From positions 9,796,001 through 9,860,000 of the forward strand of contig JAMPIQ010000003.1 of NCBI GenBank assembly GCA_024699855.1: DNA of 64,000 nt, written 5' to 3'. This DNA is from Aphelenchoides besseyi (lineage: Eukaryota > Nematoda > Chromadorea > Rhabditida > Aphelenchoididae). Every line of letters begins with the position of its first letter. Position 1 is the first letter of the stretch. Positions 40,621 through 51,851 of the stretch are shown here, piece by piece. A program made the position numbers and the translations under genes. The notes below the pieces were generated by a model. It had not been told where the DNA came from. It searched no databases and saw only the letters and a list, made by a program, of their open reading frames with translations.

Positions 40621-41591
40621 TTAGAAATAAAGAGGATTGAAGGTGACCCAATGAGCTTTGGGTTGTTTGGCTTCCGCTTCGTTCGATGTGAACAGCGATT
40701 TGACGGCACCGGAAACATTTGGATCATCCTGAATACTCAGCGGTTTTTCGGCCTTCCTTTTCTGTCCAGCAGTCGCGGCTTTCACACTCTCAACTTTTAC
40801 AGTTTTCGATTCAACAGAACTTGTACCAGGAAGCAAAGGTTTGGCTGAAAATTTACTCATAAGTTTGTTCACGCAAAAATCAACTCACCGAATTGAACAT
40901 CGTCAACTTTCTTCTCAGCCTTTTTCATCTTCTTGGCGGCGTGTTCGACCATCAGACGTTCTTCGTACGAACGTAACAAGTCGTCGTCCGGATATAATTG
41001 AACGAGTTGATCTCGTTTAAACGGCTGATTGCACCCCAAACAAACGTCCGTGGTCTTCGTTTCAACGATTCCACGCTCCGAAATCACACAACCACAATTG
41101 AAGTTCACGGTGAAGTTGGTAACTCCATTCAACGGTAGCGCAGTGATCGGACAAACCCATTTGGTGTTGTTATGATCGATGTAGACGTTTCCCTAAACAA
41201 CGAAATCAAATTCAAAGCCAACTTCTTATCACCCACTTTCGTCGGACCATCACCTTTGTAGTCCTTGTTTTCGGTCAACTGAAGTTCCTTGAAATCGGCA
41301 CGACTTTTGATGTGCTTTGTGATTTCGTTGGATGCAAGAGTTTTGTTCAGCAAGCCTTCCAAAATCGCTTCTTTGTTGTACAAACTAAAACCACAGAATT
41401 ACAAGAAAAACAGTTGAAAAAATTTACCGTCCATAACGACAAGCAACGATCGGACGTTTGAGTGGCTGATTCGAGAGTTGACAGGTCTTGTACTTGGCAG
41501 CATTAGCTTCAACTTTGTCCACTTTTTCTGGCTCCTTCTTCTTTCGAATCAACTCGCAACGCTTCGGAATCGTCCCTCCGTCTGCTCCCAT
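40621..41591 (-). CDS. rtf2: Replication termination factor 2 homologue
   Basis: RTF2/RTFDC1-family protein acting at stalled or terminating replication forks. The start at 41591 gives MGADGGTIPKRCELIRKKKE, the highly conserved family N terminus. KTCQLSNQPLKRPIVACRYG and RLYNKEAILEGLLNKTLAS follow, then IKSRADFKELQLTENKDY. The degenerate RING-like region contains WVCPITALPLNG, FNCGCVISERGI and DVCLGCNQPF. A Lys-rich helix, a Ser/Lys tail and a final WVTFNPLYF complete it. Introns are short. It is the last gene of a minus-strand run, 257 bp from the stop of the upstream gene, and is convergent with the CCCH gene. Confidence 0.94.
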
Positions 41592-41848
41592 GTCGACTTG
41601 ACAATACAGTCGAATAAGAGACCGTCAAATCTAAATACAAAGTCAAGAGCTGAGTCGAATAGCCACGAAAAAACATCGATTGAAAAAAGATCGGAAACTC
41701 AAATCCACGAATGCGAGAACTCGGGAAACAGAAATTGAGAAACCGCAAGTTCGCTGCTGACGCTCTGCTATGTCAGGTCTACGCTCCAACAAGTCATGTG
41801 ACACTTTATTAACAATTAACAATAACAATCGAGGTGAAACAGTAGGAG

Positions 41849-43302
41849 CTATGAGTGATAGCTATCGCGGCAATGAAGCAAATTGAGTGCACAAAACTTT
41901 CGACACTTTTCCAACTCCGCACGAACTTCCGCATCCAACGCTTTTCCGTTCCAAGATTTTTGTTTGAGAAGACGTGTGATTGTGATCTGAACACTCGGAT
42001 CATAAACTCAAAAGCCCTGACAATGAACTCACGTTCATTGGAATCTTTGTTGGCAGATCGAGACGTGCGAGGAAAAACGAAAATGCGCGTAACCATTGAC
42101 TATTCGTGAATAACTCGTCTTCATCGGCCAACAACGTTCTTAATACAAGTGATAGCTGATTGCCGTTAAACAGTTGGGCAGGAGTGTAGCAGAGTAAGAA
42201 TCCGAACACTTCGAGTTCGTTCTCCGGTAGTTTCTGTAATGCGCAGAAGTAAGAGTCTTAAGTTGAAACTCACGTTTTTAAGACTCAAAAACCGTTCAAT
42301 GTAATGCTTGACCAGAATATCTTGAATCGGACAGGAATGGCCGAAACGCTCGAGAATCCTACTAATGACTCGTACGACCATCCTATGATCCATTGACATG
42401 TTCAAGCAAGAGAAAATATGTGGGAGCTCCTCGATAATGGATTTCGGCGCATAACGAAACACCAAATCCAACTGCTTAACAGCATCTGTTTTCAATCGTT
42501 CATCGTCCGTCTCATAGGTCACTTTCAAAGCATCAATATAATCGATAAGCGGAATATGAAACTCTGAGAACGTTTTTACAAAATCTCTAACATTCAGTTA
42601 CCTCTGTTCAATTCAAAAGCGCCCTCCACAAGTCGCTTATTGATGGCCCACAGTGTATGAACGGCGTAGTAGCGATGATTGTGATCGACGTGAAGAAGAT
42701 TTTGAAGAAGTCGACTTATTTGCTTGTTTTCGTTCAAATGTCGCCTATTCAAAAGCTGCAGTACACAGTCCAAGAGCTTTTCGTTGGATTTCAACGGCTG
42801 TTCACCAATTATCGACCAGAGTGCAGCGTAGACTCGAGTGCAATAAGCGAACTGTTCCTTTTGTCCCAATGTTAACAAGAACAGAAAATGCGGTTCGCAC
42901 GAACTTAGAATCATTTCGACAGTTCGTCGATTACAAGTGATCAGACCGCCGGAAAGAACAAGACATTGGGCAAGAAAGTGGAAAACGTATTTGGCGTACG
43001 GAATCGTCAGCTGGGATTGTACGTTCAGTTTATTATCAGTTTGTGACGTCTGGAAATGGTTTGCAAGTTCGATTAGCGTCTCTTGTAGCAGCTTGTAAAC
43101 ATTGTCATGTAATGGAGTTGTCAAACTAAAGAATCAGAATCAACCTCTTTCTTCAGTCGATTACTTACACCTTCATACTCTTAGTCAATGGAAATAGACG
43201 CTTGATGACCGGCTGTTTTCGTACCAGATTGTGCACTTGAAAGAACCCATCCTCGACATTCACCGTCCTCTCGATTATACCCAACAACGACCCGTAGTCC
43301 AT
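41849..43302 (-). CDS. Unrecognised helical-repeat (HEAT/ARM-like) protein
   Basis: The start at 43302 gives MDYGSLLGIIERTVNVEDGF. Several short introns are removed and the last exon ends CRDSYHS, with the stop at 41849-41851. The whole protein, about 430 residues, is built of amphipathic helices: YVFHFLAQCLVLSGGL, FAYCTRVYAALWSIIGEQPL, LLDCVLQLLNRRHLNEN, DAVKQLDLVFRYAPKSIIEE, MVVRVISRILERFGHS and WLRAFSFFLARLDLPTK. This indicates an alpha-solenoid scaffold. No signal, membrane or catalytic motif. It sits between NDUFB7 (178 bp upstream) and RTF2 (257 bp downstream) on one strand and may be co-transcribed with them. I cannot name the family. Confidence 0.72.
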
Positions 43303-43480
43303 GCTCCTGGAGGCGAGAGTTAGAAGGAGACGAAAGTGACGAAAGACAGAAAACTTGTTGTTGAGCGAATTTGCTTTAACACTCGTAAGCAAGAAAAGTC
43401 AACAAATGAATTCAGTAGTTTATTCATGACAACGAGTTTTGTGTACAATCGAGAACCTAAACACACGTCGACACTCAGCA

Positions 43481-43914
43481 TTAGGACGCCAATCCAGCAG
43501 CTTTTTCTTTTCGTAACTTGCGATGCAACAAACGACGTTCACGTTCGTATTCCTTCAATCGTATCAAGTGGTCTTCGTATTCACACTCGTCGTACACGTG
43601 TCGTGTATGAGCACAAGCGTGTCCAGCCAACGGCGCCCATTTGCGCTGAAAATATGCAGAGACGACGACTGGATTGAAGTGTAAAATACACCAACCTGAC
43701 AGGCTTTGAAGTCAATGAGCAAATGAGCACAATAATCACGCTCACCGGCATTCAATCCCGCTGCATCCATTTCCTCCCATGTTGCCTTCATTTCACGCGG
43801 CTTCCGACCCTTCGGGAAACCGTAGAGCGGATCGAAAGTGGCAGGACGATCTGATCGTGGCGCACATTTCGGATTAATAGTATCGTGAGCGATAACGGAA
43901 AATTGAGTTCCCAT
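43481..43914 (-). CDS. NDUFB7: NADH dehydrogenase (ubiquinone) 1 beta subcomplex subunit 7
   Basis: Accessory (B18) subunit of mitochondrial complex I, on the intermembrane-space side. Two exons, 43914-43696 and 43645-43481, joined in phase across a 50-nt intron; product about 127 residues. It reads FDPLYGFPKGRKPREMKAT, then YCAHLLIDFKAC and CAHTRHVYDEC, the twin Cx9C pairs of the CHCH fold. LIRLKEYERERRLLHRK closes it, matching the family throughout. The N-terminal Met-Gly could be myristoylated, as described for the mammalian protein. It lies between two same-strand genes with gaps of 178 and 358 bp. Confidence 0.95.
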
Positions 43915-44272
43915 TTTCGTCGAAGATCAATCGTCGCACGAAGTTGAGAACCTGCAAAAATCGAAGATTTGACGTTAACACACGAATCATCGAACGCGCA
44001 ATTCAATTAAACAATTTCAACCCGTGAAATCAGAAGTTTCGGCGGCGAAGTTTGATCAGCACAAAAATGTCGAGTCCGACTCTCGAAGAGAAACTCACCA
44101 TCGGGCCTAATGCTTCAACTGTCCACCAAAACGAACGTTTTCTTTCGAATCGACGGGACTCTCAAATGAATTTGTTTTATTAAACGATCTTCAAAAGAAC
44201 AGAAAAATGAGACATAAGTTCGAAAACACTTGTAAAATGGAGATCTTTCAAACAGACTTCACGTCTGTGTTT

Positions 44273-44932
44273 TCATGGTACAATCGGAGCTGAAGAGCGA
44301 AATTTGTTGCAGTTCAAAAGAAGCGGAGAATTGGCTCCGTGTTTGGCGAAAACTTGATAGTCGTCCTTCGTGTTCTCCACCTAAACATTCTCATCGATTA
44401 TGATTGCTGATGGGCAACTTACAGCGAAGAAACGAGTCAAAACGAGGAAGAACATGATCCAACTAGTGAGCGAAAGAATCAACTGATAGTCGTCTAAATG
44501 CACGCAGCTGAACGTGCAATTGATGCCAACAAAGAGACCGTAGATTGTGAATAAGATGGAAAAAAGAAGATCTGAAACCCAAACTCAAAACCGAAACTAC
44601 ATGACTCACAGCAAAAGATTATGTATCGACTTGGGGGTTGCGAGTCGTTGAACTTACGATCGCAAATATAAGTGAACAGCACGTAGACGGCGGCATGAAT
44701 TACAAATGTCCACGTGACCAGTGAGATCGTCAAGTTTTTCGACAACTTTTGATCTAAACTTTCAGGATTCTAAAACTTTTGATTCATCGAAGATCGTCAA
44801 CAAACTAACCAACTCAAGAGCAACTACCAGGAAGCGATGAAGTGCATGAATGGCGAGCAGAAGAAGGATCATGAGGAAAAAGATGGCAAACGAATAAACG
44901 ACGAGCAATAGACGCGGGAACACGATCGCCAT
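44273..44932 (-). CDS. Small four-TM membrane protein, family not recognised
   Basis: The start at 44932 gives MAIVFPRLLLVVYSFAIFFL with an N-terminal membrane segment. Exon 2 after a TTTTAG acceptor has ISLVTWTFVIHAAVYVLFTY. A third hydrophobic exon reads LLFSILFTIYGLFVGINCTF and SLTSWIMFFLVLTRFFAV. The last exon is a hydrophilic tail (VENTKDDYQVFAKHGANSPL ... SSAPIVP). About 155-165 residues, four membrane segments, no catalytic motif. The size and topology are MARVEL/tetraspan-like, but I see no diagnostic signature. Stop 44273-44275. It belongs to the minus-strand gene run between NDUFB7 and the DEG/ENaC channel. Confidence 0.72.
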
Positions 44933-45244
44933 TATGGACTAAAAAATGAAGTTGATTGATAGTAAATGAAAAGTGTTCTTGACAATCTGTCGAATTCAAC
45001 TTTTGGATTCTTTCAATCAAAGGCCAATAACACAAACAATATTGAGGTCTACGACTGAAGAAACCGGCCGTCAAGAACAACAAACCAATCGATTTCTTTT
45101 GCTGATCGAAAGTTTCGCTGCATTTCGATTTGAATTGACAAAAAGTTGGTTGCTGTTGAGGTTTGTTTGTGTCATTTGAGTCAGAATAGTTTCACTGTTA
45201 AAACAAAACTTTTATTTAAGAATAGAACTATTCAATTTGAAAGG

Positions 45245-48200
45245 CTAACGCAAATCGTCAGGAATCACATCGCCGGTCATCGTCGAGACTCCGATCTTTC
45301 GTTTCTGATCTTGCTTCGACACTGTCGACTCGGACGATTGACCAGTTGATTCGGGAGTTATCGTATGTCCTCTGACGATCTTTCTTCTCGTTGCGGTCAT
45401 TCGCGTCAACAACGATCTTCTCAAGATTCCGCGACGTAACGAACTTTCTTTCAACGGTACTTTACCGGCCGCTACAACCAATGAAACATGCGTTGGGCGT
45501 CGTTGCTCAATAATCGAATTTAAAGTTTGAGTGGGATATTGTTGATATTGTTCGCTGATACTCAATGTACGACTGCGACTGATCTTTGCGGTTTTTGTTC
45601 CACCAAATGAACTTGCCGTCGTATCAGCATCTTCGTCAATCTCCAATTCCAACTCGACCGGAAATCAAAGTCGTTAACTTAACTAAGTACTTAGGAATCA
45701 CTCACCACATCATCACGATTAGCCGCTTTGCCCATTCCGTGAGTTCGTTCGGAAACCAAGTTGTTCAAATAGAAGTTTGAAAACTTTTCGTCTAAGCTCT
45801 TAACTGTCGGCGACTTTTGAGATTCGTAATCCGTGCTCTGGAAACTCGGAATAAAGTCAATCAAACACCCATCTCCTACCTCTTCCGTTTCGTTCAACTC
45901 ATTTGCAACTCCCGTGCTGTTTCGCGGTGGCCAGAAAGAAGCAGATTTACGTTTCAACGAGCCGGCTATTTTACGAAATCGTGACCCAACGGTTTCAATT
46001 CCATTATCTAAGTTGGTTTGAACGTTTTGTACGTGTCCCAACATCGACGAGTTTCTGTTTCTTCCGGCCATCGCTGAACCGGTACTTGCCATTTGTTGAA
46101 AAGCTGCTTCCAACGTTTTTCGACGCTAAACTCGATCTCACGTTTCAGCCAATTTCCCACTCTCTTACGATTTCTTTCTGTTGCTTTGCAATCATATGTT
46201 GTCGACGTTTACGAGAAACAAATAACCACGAGATCTTACACAAGTAGATGATCACTTCAATAACCGACAATAGACTCATACCCAAGAATAAGCCCATGTT
46301 ACCACCAAGACTGCCTGAAAGAATAGACGGTTTAAAGATCTATATTAAAACTCACTCCAAACTTCGTTCATCGTAGTTTTGTGCACTTGTTTGTATTCCG
46401 TATAAGCAATATCCCGAAAATAGATGTCAATGCCGACAAAATCTTTGCTAAACTTGTTTTCCATTCACTTATTTCTGTTATTTATTTCTCACTCTAATTT
46501 ACTTCTTCGCAGTTTTTCGTGTTTCTGCAAATAAGCGGTAGCCGATCGAGAGAAGGGTTGAGAGTACGAATTGAAGATCTGATAGTCCCAACGTTGACAT
46601 TCCATTTTGCACGACTGTAAACATGGAGGATCGACTTTTCGCATGATTTCATCAGCTAAACGCTTTTTTCTGAAGACAACTTAAAACTCCCAACATACCA
46701 CTGGAATCAACACTAACATTCAACGACAAAGTCAAACAATCGTAATAGTTTTGATAAACCGTACAGGTCGGGAATGCTATCGAGAATGAATCATTTACAA
46801 TGCTGTTCAACTTACTTCCATTATAATTGTAAACCAGTGGAGTGCAACCGCACTTCTCGTTAAAAAATGTAGCCAAACAAACTGCCATACATTTTGTTGA
46901 TGAGTAAGGACCTAATCCATCAATCAAGAGCGATAGGTTTTGACCGGTGATTTGCTCCGGCCATTCATCAATACATTTGCCACCTTCTTCTTGACTCATC
47001 AATACAAACTACAAAACCTTGTTTGCTACTGATTTTAATATCCGACTTACTCGATTAGGACTAATCGCCGAAAAGGTTCGATGACCCAACAAAACGCCGA
47101 TTCCTTCGCTTGTGATAAACGGATAGTCTTCAGGAGCGTGGACAAAGTAACGAAACCCCATTTCGTTGCTGTTTAAGAACGCAGGAATGGACAGATTCTC
47201 TTGTTCATCAGAGTGAAAATTAGCGTAGATCTGAAGCCCATTGTTCACACCAATTTGTTTTGTCTGATACAAAGGATGTCCTTTGAGATCTGAACAACAT
47301 TGAAACGAAATCATCACAATAACTTACTCAATTGATAGCAATTGCCCTTTAAAAAATTAATCTTCATATAACAAAGATCGCTCATAAACTTACCATATCA
47401 GTCATTATCACGGACGCGTATTGACAACAATCGAACTCTTCAGCTCCGATGTTGCAAATGCGAAGTGTTTCATTGCAAATCAAACTGCTCGAACGGAAGA
47501 ACTCGTTGATGTTCCAATCCTTTTTACGCTGCACAAACTCTTCGTACTCTTTTTGACCGGCCAACAGATTGTTTTCGTCGATGAACGTCGAGAGGACTCC
47601 AAGATCGACGGTTGATTGTAAAATGAAATTGATCAAATTCTGCGATACGTTCTCTCGTTTTTGAAAGTCTAAGAGAACAGTAGGAACTCTGTGCATATCC
47701 GCATACCTATCAGGTTGTGTTTATTGACAAAATTGAATGAACATACGGTTACCAACGGCATCATCATTCCCTCTTCCGGTTGCAGAAACGATACCTTAAC
47801 TCATTTGTATTCAATTCAAGAAAGGCATTGAAGTTCACCTGCGAAACAATTGGCTTTTCGATGTACAATTTGATTAAAGTCCACGTTTGATAGGACATCA
47901 TAATGAAACAAAAAGACATCGCCAAGATCCAAAACAGTCGATAACTGCCTCGAGAACGATAGATTCGTAAGGGTCCATGCAACGTGGCTATTCCTGAAAG
48001 ATATAAATGAACAATTCGTTCAAATACGATCGTAAGTTTTCAAGTTTAAAACAACTACAAAAGTTTCGAGTCAATGACGAAAAATCAACCAACGAAATGC
48101 TGCGTTTCGTGTCTGATGGAATGAATTCCGGACGTCTGAGCGATTCGTCTCAACTGCAACGCCGGCACTTGCACAATCAGATGCGATGCTTTGGTGGAGA

Positions 48201-48451
48201 AACGTCGGGCTTCGTTAACGAACAGATTTTTTGTGCTTAAACGAAAATAAACCTCGGTACGAATTTCGTACTCACGATGCGTTTCGTTTCTTCGTCGTCT
48301 CCAATTCATTCGATGAGTTCGGATCGGGAGTCATGCAGATTCCATTAGACTCTTCGTTTGCTTTCAAATCTTCAACGGAAAGGTGCTTCGGTTTGGTCGT
48401 CTTATCGTTTGACATATCCATCAGTCCATGACCCATACGAGTTGGTAACAT
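45245..48451 (-). CDS. DEG/ENaC-family sodium channel subunit
   Basis: Amiloride-sensitive-type trimeric Na+ channel subunit. The start at 48451 gives a long cytoplasmic N terminus, then SGIHSIRHETQHFVGIATLH with the conserved HG-type pre-TM motif and HGPLRIYRSR. TM1 is FWILAMSFCFIMMSYQTWTL. After an in-phase 44-nt intron comes MMMPLVTVCSFNFVNKHNL, the family FPAVTICNxN motif. The extracellular domain has a GNCYQL motif and Cys-rich blocks GKCIDEWPEQITGQ, CMAVCLATFFNEKCGC and PPCLQSCKMECQRWDYQ. TM2 and the pore follow: SLGGNMGLFLGMSLLSVIEV. The C-terminal cytoplasmic tail is unusually long, about 290 residues and Ser-rich, ending DVIPDDLR. Member of the degenerin branch; the paralogue is not resolved. 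Confidence 0.92.
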
Positions 48452-49545
48452 CGTCGGAATCTAAAGATCAAAGCGGAACTACATTCAATCAAAAGCTTGG
48501 CAGTTTTCTATAACGCAAATTCACGCAAAACATTCGATTCAATTTCTGAATTCGATTTCAATTTTCGCTCAAAGAACGTTGCCGAGCCAATTGAATGAAA
48601 TTGTGGAACAATATCCGGTCCCATTCAGTTCGCCGAACAACAAAAGAAACCGTCGAGTTGTTGAGACGTTTGCTGAAAACACATATCGCAAACACAACTG
48701 TCGTTTTGATTGCGCGTCGTCCGAATCGAACTCCGCAAATGTTCGCCCGAGTTCATCGACATCGTGAACGAACTGGTTAATGTACGTCTACAAGTTAGAT
48801 ACTCGTGAATAAACAATGTCAGTGAGCTAACTGTTTGTCTCGACAAACATCAAAGACTCCTTTTTTGACTATGACCATCGTATTGAACTCAAAGACTGTT
48901 TGACTGATTCGTATGTGAAGACAAACCAATGAGTTTGTTTGACTTTCAGATTAGTGGGCGTTCTAAGTGGATCTGAAGGGTGTTAAAGAATGATAACGGA
49001 GCTCCTAATTGTGAGCGAATGATAATCGGAAGTCAATTTCCGTCGCGATAATCAACAAACAGAATCAACTTCAATTGAACGCAAATTTCGAAAGGTGAAC
49101 AATTTCACTCAATGATCTACGGTACATTGATTCTGGACATGAAGCTCGTTGTTCTAATCGAATACTCAGTTTGTCGTGAGTGATTGGATTTCCGACGCTT
49201 CATCAAAACCAATTGGTTGAAGACAATCAAGAAGCGACGAAACCTGATCATTGCGCTCGAATCGTTCAGTTAGCAGACCACATGAGATAGTCCTCTCAGA
49301 CCTTTGTAATCGTCAATTATTTAAATACAAATCAAAACCATTGCAACATGTTTTATTACTCAGAATAGTAAGATTCACGGTAATAGCTGTTTTCATTGAA
49401 CAGTTTAGTCACTTGTTCCAAAGCCCGAACCTTCATAAATGGAATCAGATGGCGGCTGCGTTTGAAGATGTCGATTGATGCTCAAACGTCCAAAATTACG
49501 ATTCCATGTCTGAAATCGTAGCTGTTGTCTTCTGAGTTCTTCTTC
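48452..49545. other. Intergenic, nothing recognised
   Basis: About 1.1 kb between the DEG/ENaC start and the PLA2-like gene stop. A plus-strand frame at 48579-48780 is open but short, and I see no domain or splice structure. No repeat or RNA gene seen. Confidence 0.4.
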
Positions 49546-50096
49546 TTATTGTAGTTGCCGAAGTCTTTCTTTTATCAGTCGTCGTTGTCTTTCTTCCTCT
49601 AATTGCTGCTTTCTGAGTTGTTCTTGATGTTCCCAACGCTCTTGGCGTTCCTCTTCTTCACGTCTTCGGCGTTCTTCTTTTTCTTGTCGGTTCCTCTCTC
49701 TACATTCCGGATTCATTCTATCTCCTTCCCACGCACGATAAAAACCACCAAAAACTTTGCTAACTCCAGAATGAGAAGCTCCAAGAATGAAGCCGCTGAT
49801 CAGTCCGTACGATCGATCGATACAATCGCCAAAAGTGTTATCAAATTGAATATATTTCTATGAAAGAGCATCGCAATTGCTGTCGTAACAAACGTCGTGT
49901 TGCTTACAACATCGATTAACTAAACATTTCAAATGAATTGTTGCATAGCCTACAGCTTACGTTTTTCTCGCCCACAGAGAGTAGAAAGACCATAAGAAAT
50001 GACTTTGGTAACAGTACCAACACCACAATGATAATCATCCAAAATACCTTCGACTATTGGAGCCGATAAAACAATCAACATTGCGATTAAAATCAT
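49546..50096 (-). CDS. Secreted phospholipase A2-like protein with an in-frame TAG
   Basis: The start at 50096 gives a signal peptide (MILIAMLIVLSAPIVEG). Exon 1 continues DDYHCGVGTVTKVISYGLST; an intron GTAAGC...TTTAG follows, then LNRCCKQHDVCYDSNCDALS. The CCxxHDxCYD signature is the PLA2 active site (His-Asp dyad). The reading frame then meets TAG but stays open beyond it: KYIQFDNTFGDCIDRSYG, a Gly-rich hydrophobic stretch (LISGFILGASHSGVSKVFGG), and a long Arg/Glu/Gln coiled tail ending RLRQLQ. The TAG is also the end of a potential 36-nt intron (GTTTGT...CATAG), but that would remove the CYDSNC part of the active site. So this is a pseudogene, a gene with an active-site-skipping intron, or a sequence error. 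Stop at 49546-49548. Confidence 0.65.
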
Positions 50097-50560
50097 TTCG
50101 ATATCAGCAGTTAATCAGAATCAAAAAACTAAGTCAATAGGTGTCAGTCGATTGATTTCAAAGCACCGGAGAACGAAATTGATAGTTTACTTGTGAGTTT
50201 AAATCGATGTCAATTCGAGTGTTTGCAGTTTGTTATAAACAAAATTTGTACGTTCAACTATAAATTGAAAGGTACTCATGGAGCAAATGTGCTAAAATAA
50301 AAGTAAGAGATCTGTTGTCGATGCTTTCAAACATCAAGTTCGCTGATTCGCGTTGCCTTCCATCATCTACAGTCCATTTCGTTAACAGAGAACTAGACTT
50401 CTTGTAGTGAACTCGATTGGTCACGATTTATGGCCGTAAGTACAACTACACTACCCGACAACTAAAAGTGCAGTCAGTAATTCGATATGTTTCCGTTGTT
50501 GGATTGAGCTGAAATTTGGCACAGTTATAGAGCAGTGCAGGACAAAAAGATCGATGTACG
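50097..50560. other. Intergenic; possible Tc1-like terminal fragment
   Basis: Upstream of the PLA2-like gene. The last ~110 bp (from about 50450), with the sequence ACTACCCGACAACTAAAAGT and TTGAGCTGAAATTTGGCACA, looks like the terminal repeat of a Tc1/mariner-type transposon into which the neighbouring element inserted. This is pattern recognition only. Confidence 0.3.
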
Positions 50561-51523
50561 TTTACAGGGTGTCCCAGCCGAAAGTGACGATTTGAAACTC
50601 TCCGCACAATTCGAGTTCTTCACCGATTTTCATGCGGTTTTTTGATTACGGTAGATAAAACTGGGAATTTTTGTTCTGCGTCTCAAGATTTCCGGATTTT
50701 GATTCAGAATCATACGAAATGTGCATTTTGGCGAAGTGATCGGTTTTCACCGGTAAAAATTGCGTGCAAAATGAGCTGTGTGTGGTCTTCTTCATTTTGT
50801 AACCGTAACAAAAATGAGTTGGTCGCCCGAAGAAAAAGCCTTCTGCGTAATCGAATACGCGAAATCAAGGAGCCCGATTGCCGTTCAACGTGCCTTTCGT
50901 CGCCACTTCAATCTCCGTCCACGCGCAGCCGTTCCCAGCACAACAAATTTCTCGATTTGGTTGGACAAGTTCTTGGAGCGAGGGGATGTCCACAGGCGAC
51001 ATGGAGTGGAGGAAAGGTTGGGAAATGGTCTTCGAGTTTCCATTTGTTCTTGTTAAGGACCGCGAGAACCCCGGAGATGATGGCGGAAATTTTCCGTTTG
51101 ATTCGGGACGATCCCAATCAATCAGTCCGAGCACTCGCAAGCCTTGAAGGAATGCCGTCGAAATCGACCGTGCCATCGACGACTACGCCAGACGACTCCA
51201 AAAGGTCATCGACAAAGAAGGCAGAAGTGTGGAACTTTGATTGTTGGATAACTTTGAAAAAAAGTCAAAGACCTTTCCTGACGAAGGAAACGGAAAGACC
51301 ACACACAGCTCATTTTGCACGCAATTTTTACCGGTGAAAACCGATCACTTCGCCAAAATGCACATTTCGTATGATTCTGAATCAAAATCCGGAAATCTTG
51401 AGACGCAGAACAAAAATTCCCAGTTTTATCTACCGTAATCAAAAAACCGCATGAAAATCGGTGAAGAACTCGAATTGTGCGGAGAGTTTCAAATCGTCGC
51501 TTTCGGCTGGGACACCCTGTAAA
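50561..51523. mobile_element. Short mariner/ITm-type DNA transposon with ~229-bp terminal inverted repeats
   Basis: The ends are TTTACAGGGTGTCCCAGCCG at 50561 and its exact complement ending at 51523. The inverted repeats run about 50561-50789 and 51523-51295 with a single mismatch that I noticed. A TA inside each end (50563-50564, 51520-51521) fits TA target duplication. Between the repeats, about 500 bp contain plus-strand remnants of a transposase N terminus. One is MSWSPEEKAFCVIEYAKSRS with VQRAFRRHFNLRP, a helix-turn-helix (DUF4817-like) domain, starting near 50813. A frame-shifted second helix-turn-helix is MMAEIFRLIRDDPNQSVRA. No catalytic DDE/D domain fits in the space, so it is a non-autonomous deletion derivative. 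The near-identical repeats suggest a recent insertion. Confidence 0.85.
50813..51240 (+). pseudogene. Truncated transposase N terminus inside the ITm element
   Basis: An ATG at about 50813 opens a frame with MSWSPEEKAFCVIEYAKSRS and a helix-turn-helix. The frame is lost after about 85 residues. The second DNA-binding helix (EMMAEIFRLIRDDPNQSVRA) is in another frame, so at least one frameshift or deletion separates them. The catalytic core is missing altogether. It is a relic of a mariner/ITm-type transposase and cannot make active enzyme. Confidence 0.6.
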
Positions 51524-51530
51524 GGACACC

Positions 51531-51851
51531 GCCAATCTGGTTCAAATTCAGGATCACCGCGAGCTAAGTCTGAGAAAATGATCTGAAAGAGTTACCGACG
51601 TTATTGAATTTGTTCTCTTTCGTCTACCGACAGATGCCAACCGCCGGCCGTCTCAGTTCCTATCACTGGTAGCCAGTGCATACTTGACTGCGGGTACCGC
51701 CTTCTGCAACTTCGATGGTCTCATTCGAGTAGTGTATAACCCTCGAAAGGAATCCAAACAGCCACTCCATCGTCTCATCGCATTCCTGTGCTCTTCTCTC
51801 CGCTAGTCGATCAACTCACTAATACCATATACTGTTCACGTTTCAACTAGT
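51531..51851. repeat. Dispersed repeat, copy 1 (3' side of rDNA)
   Basis: About 320 bp that recurs diverged at 62947-63302 on the other side of the rDNA, in the same orientation. Shared blocks include CGTCTCAGTTCCTATCACTG, ACTGCGGGTACCGCCTTCTG, GCTCTTCTCTCCGCT and CTGTTCACGTTTCAACTAGT. It has a TATAA-like stretch (GTGTATAACCC). It begins directly at the end of the ITm transposon. It could be a duplicated rDNA spacer element or a non-autonomous transposon; I cannot tell which. Confidence 0.75.

Noticed and set aside
48579..48780. Two overlapping ~60-codon plus-strand frames upstream of the DEG/ENaC gene
   Set aside because: Too short, mutually overlapping, no recognisable family and no splice partners found.
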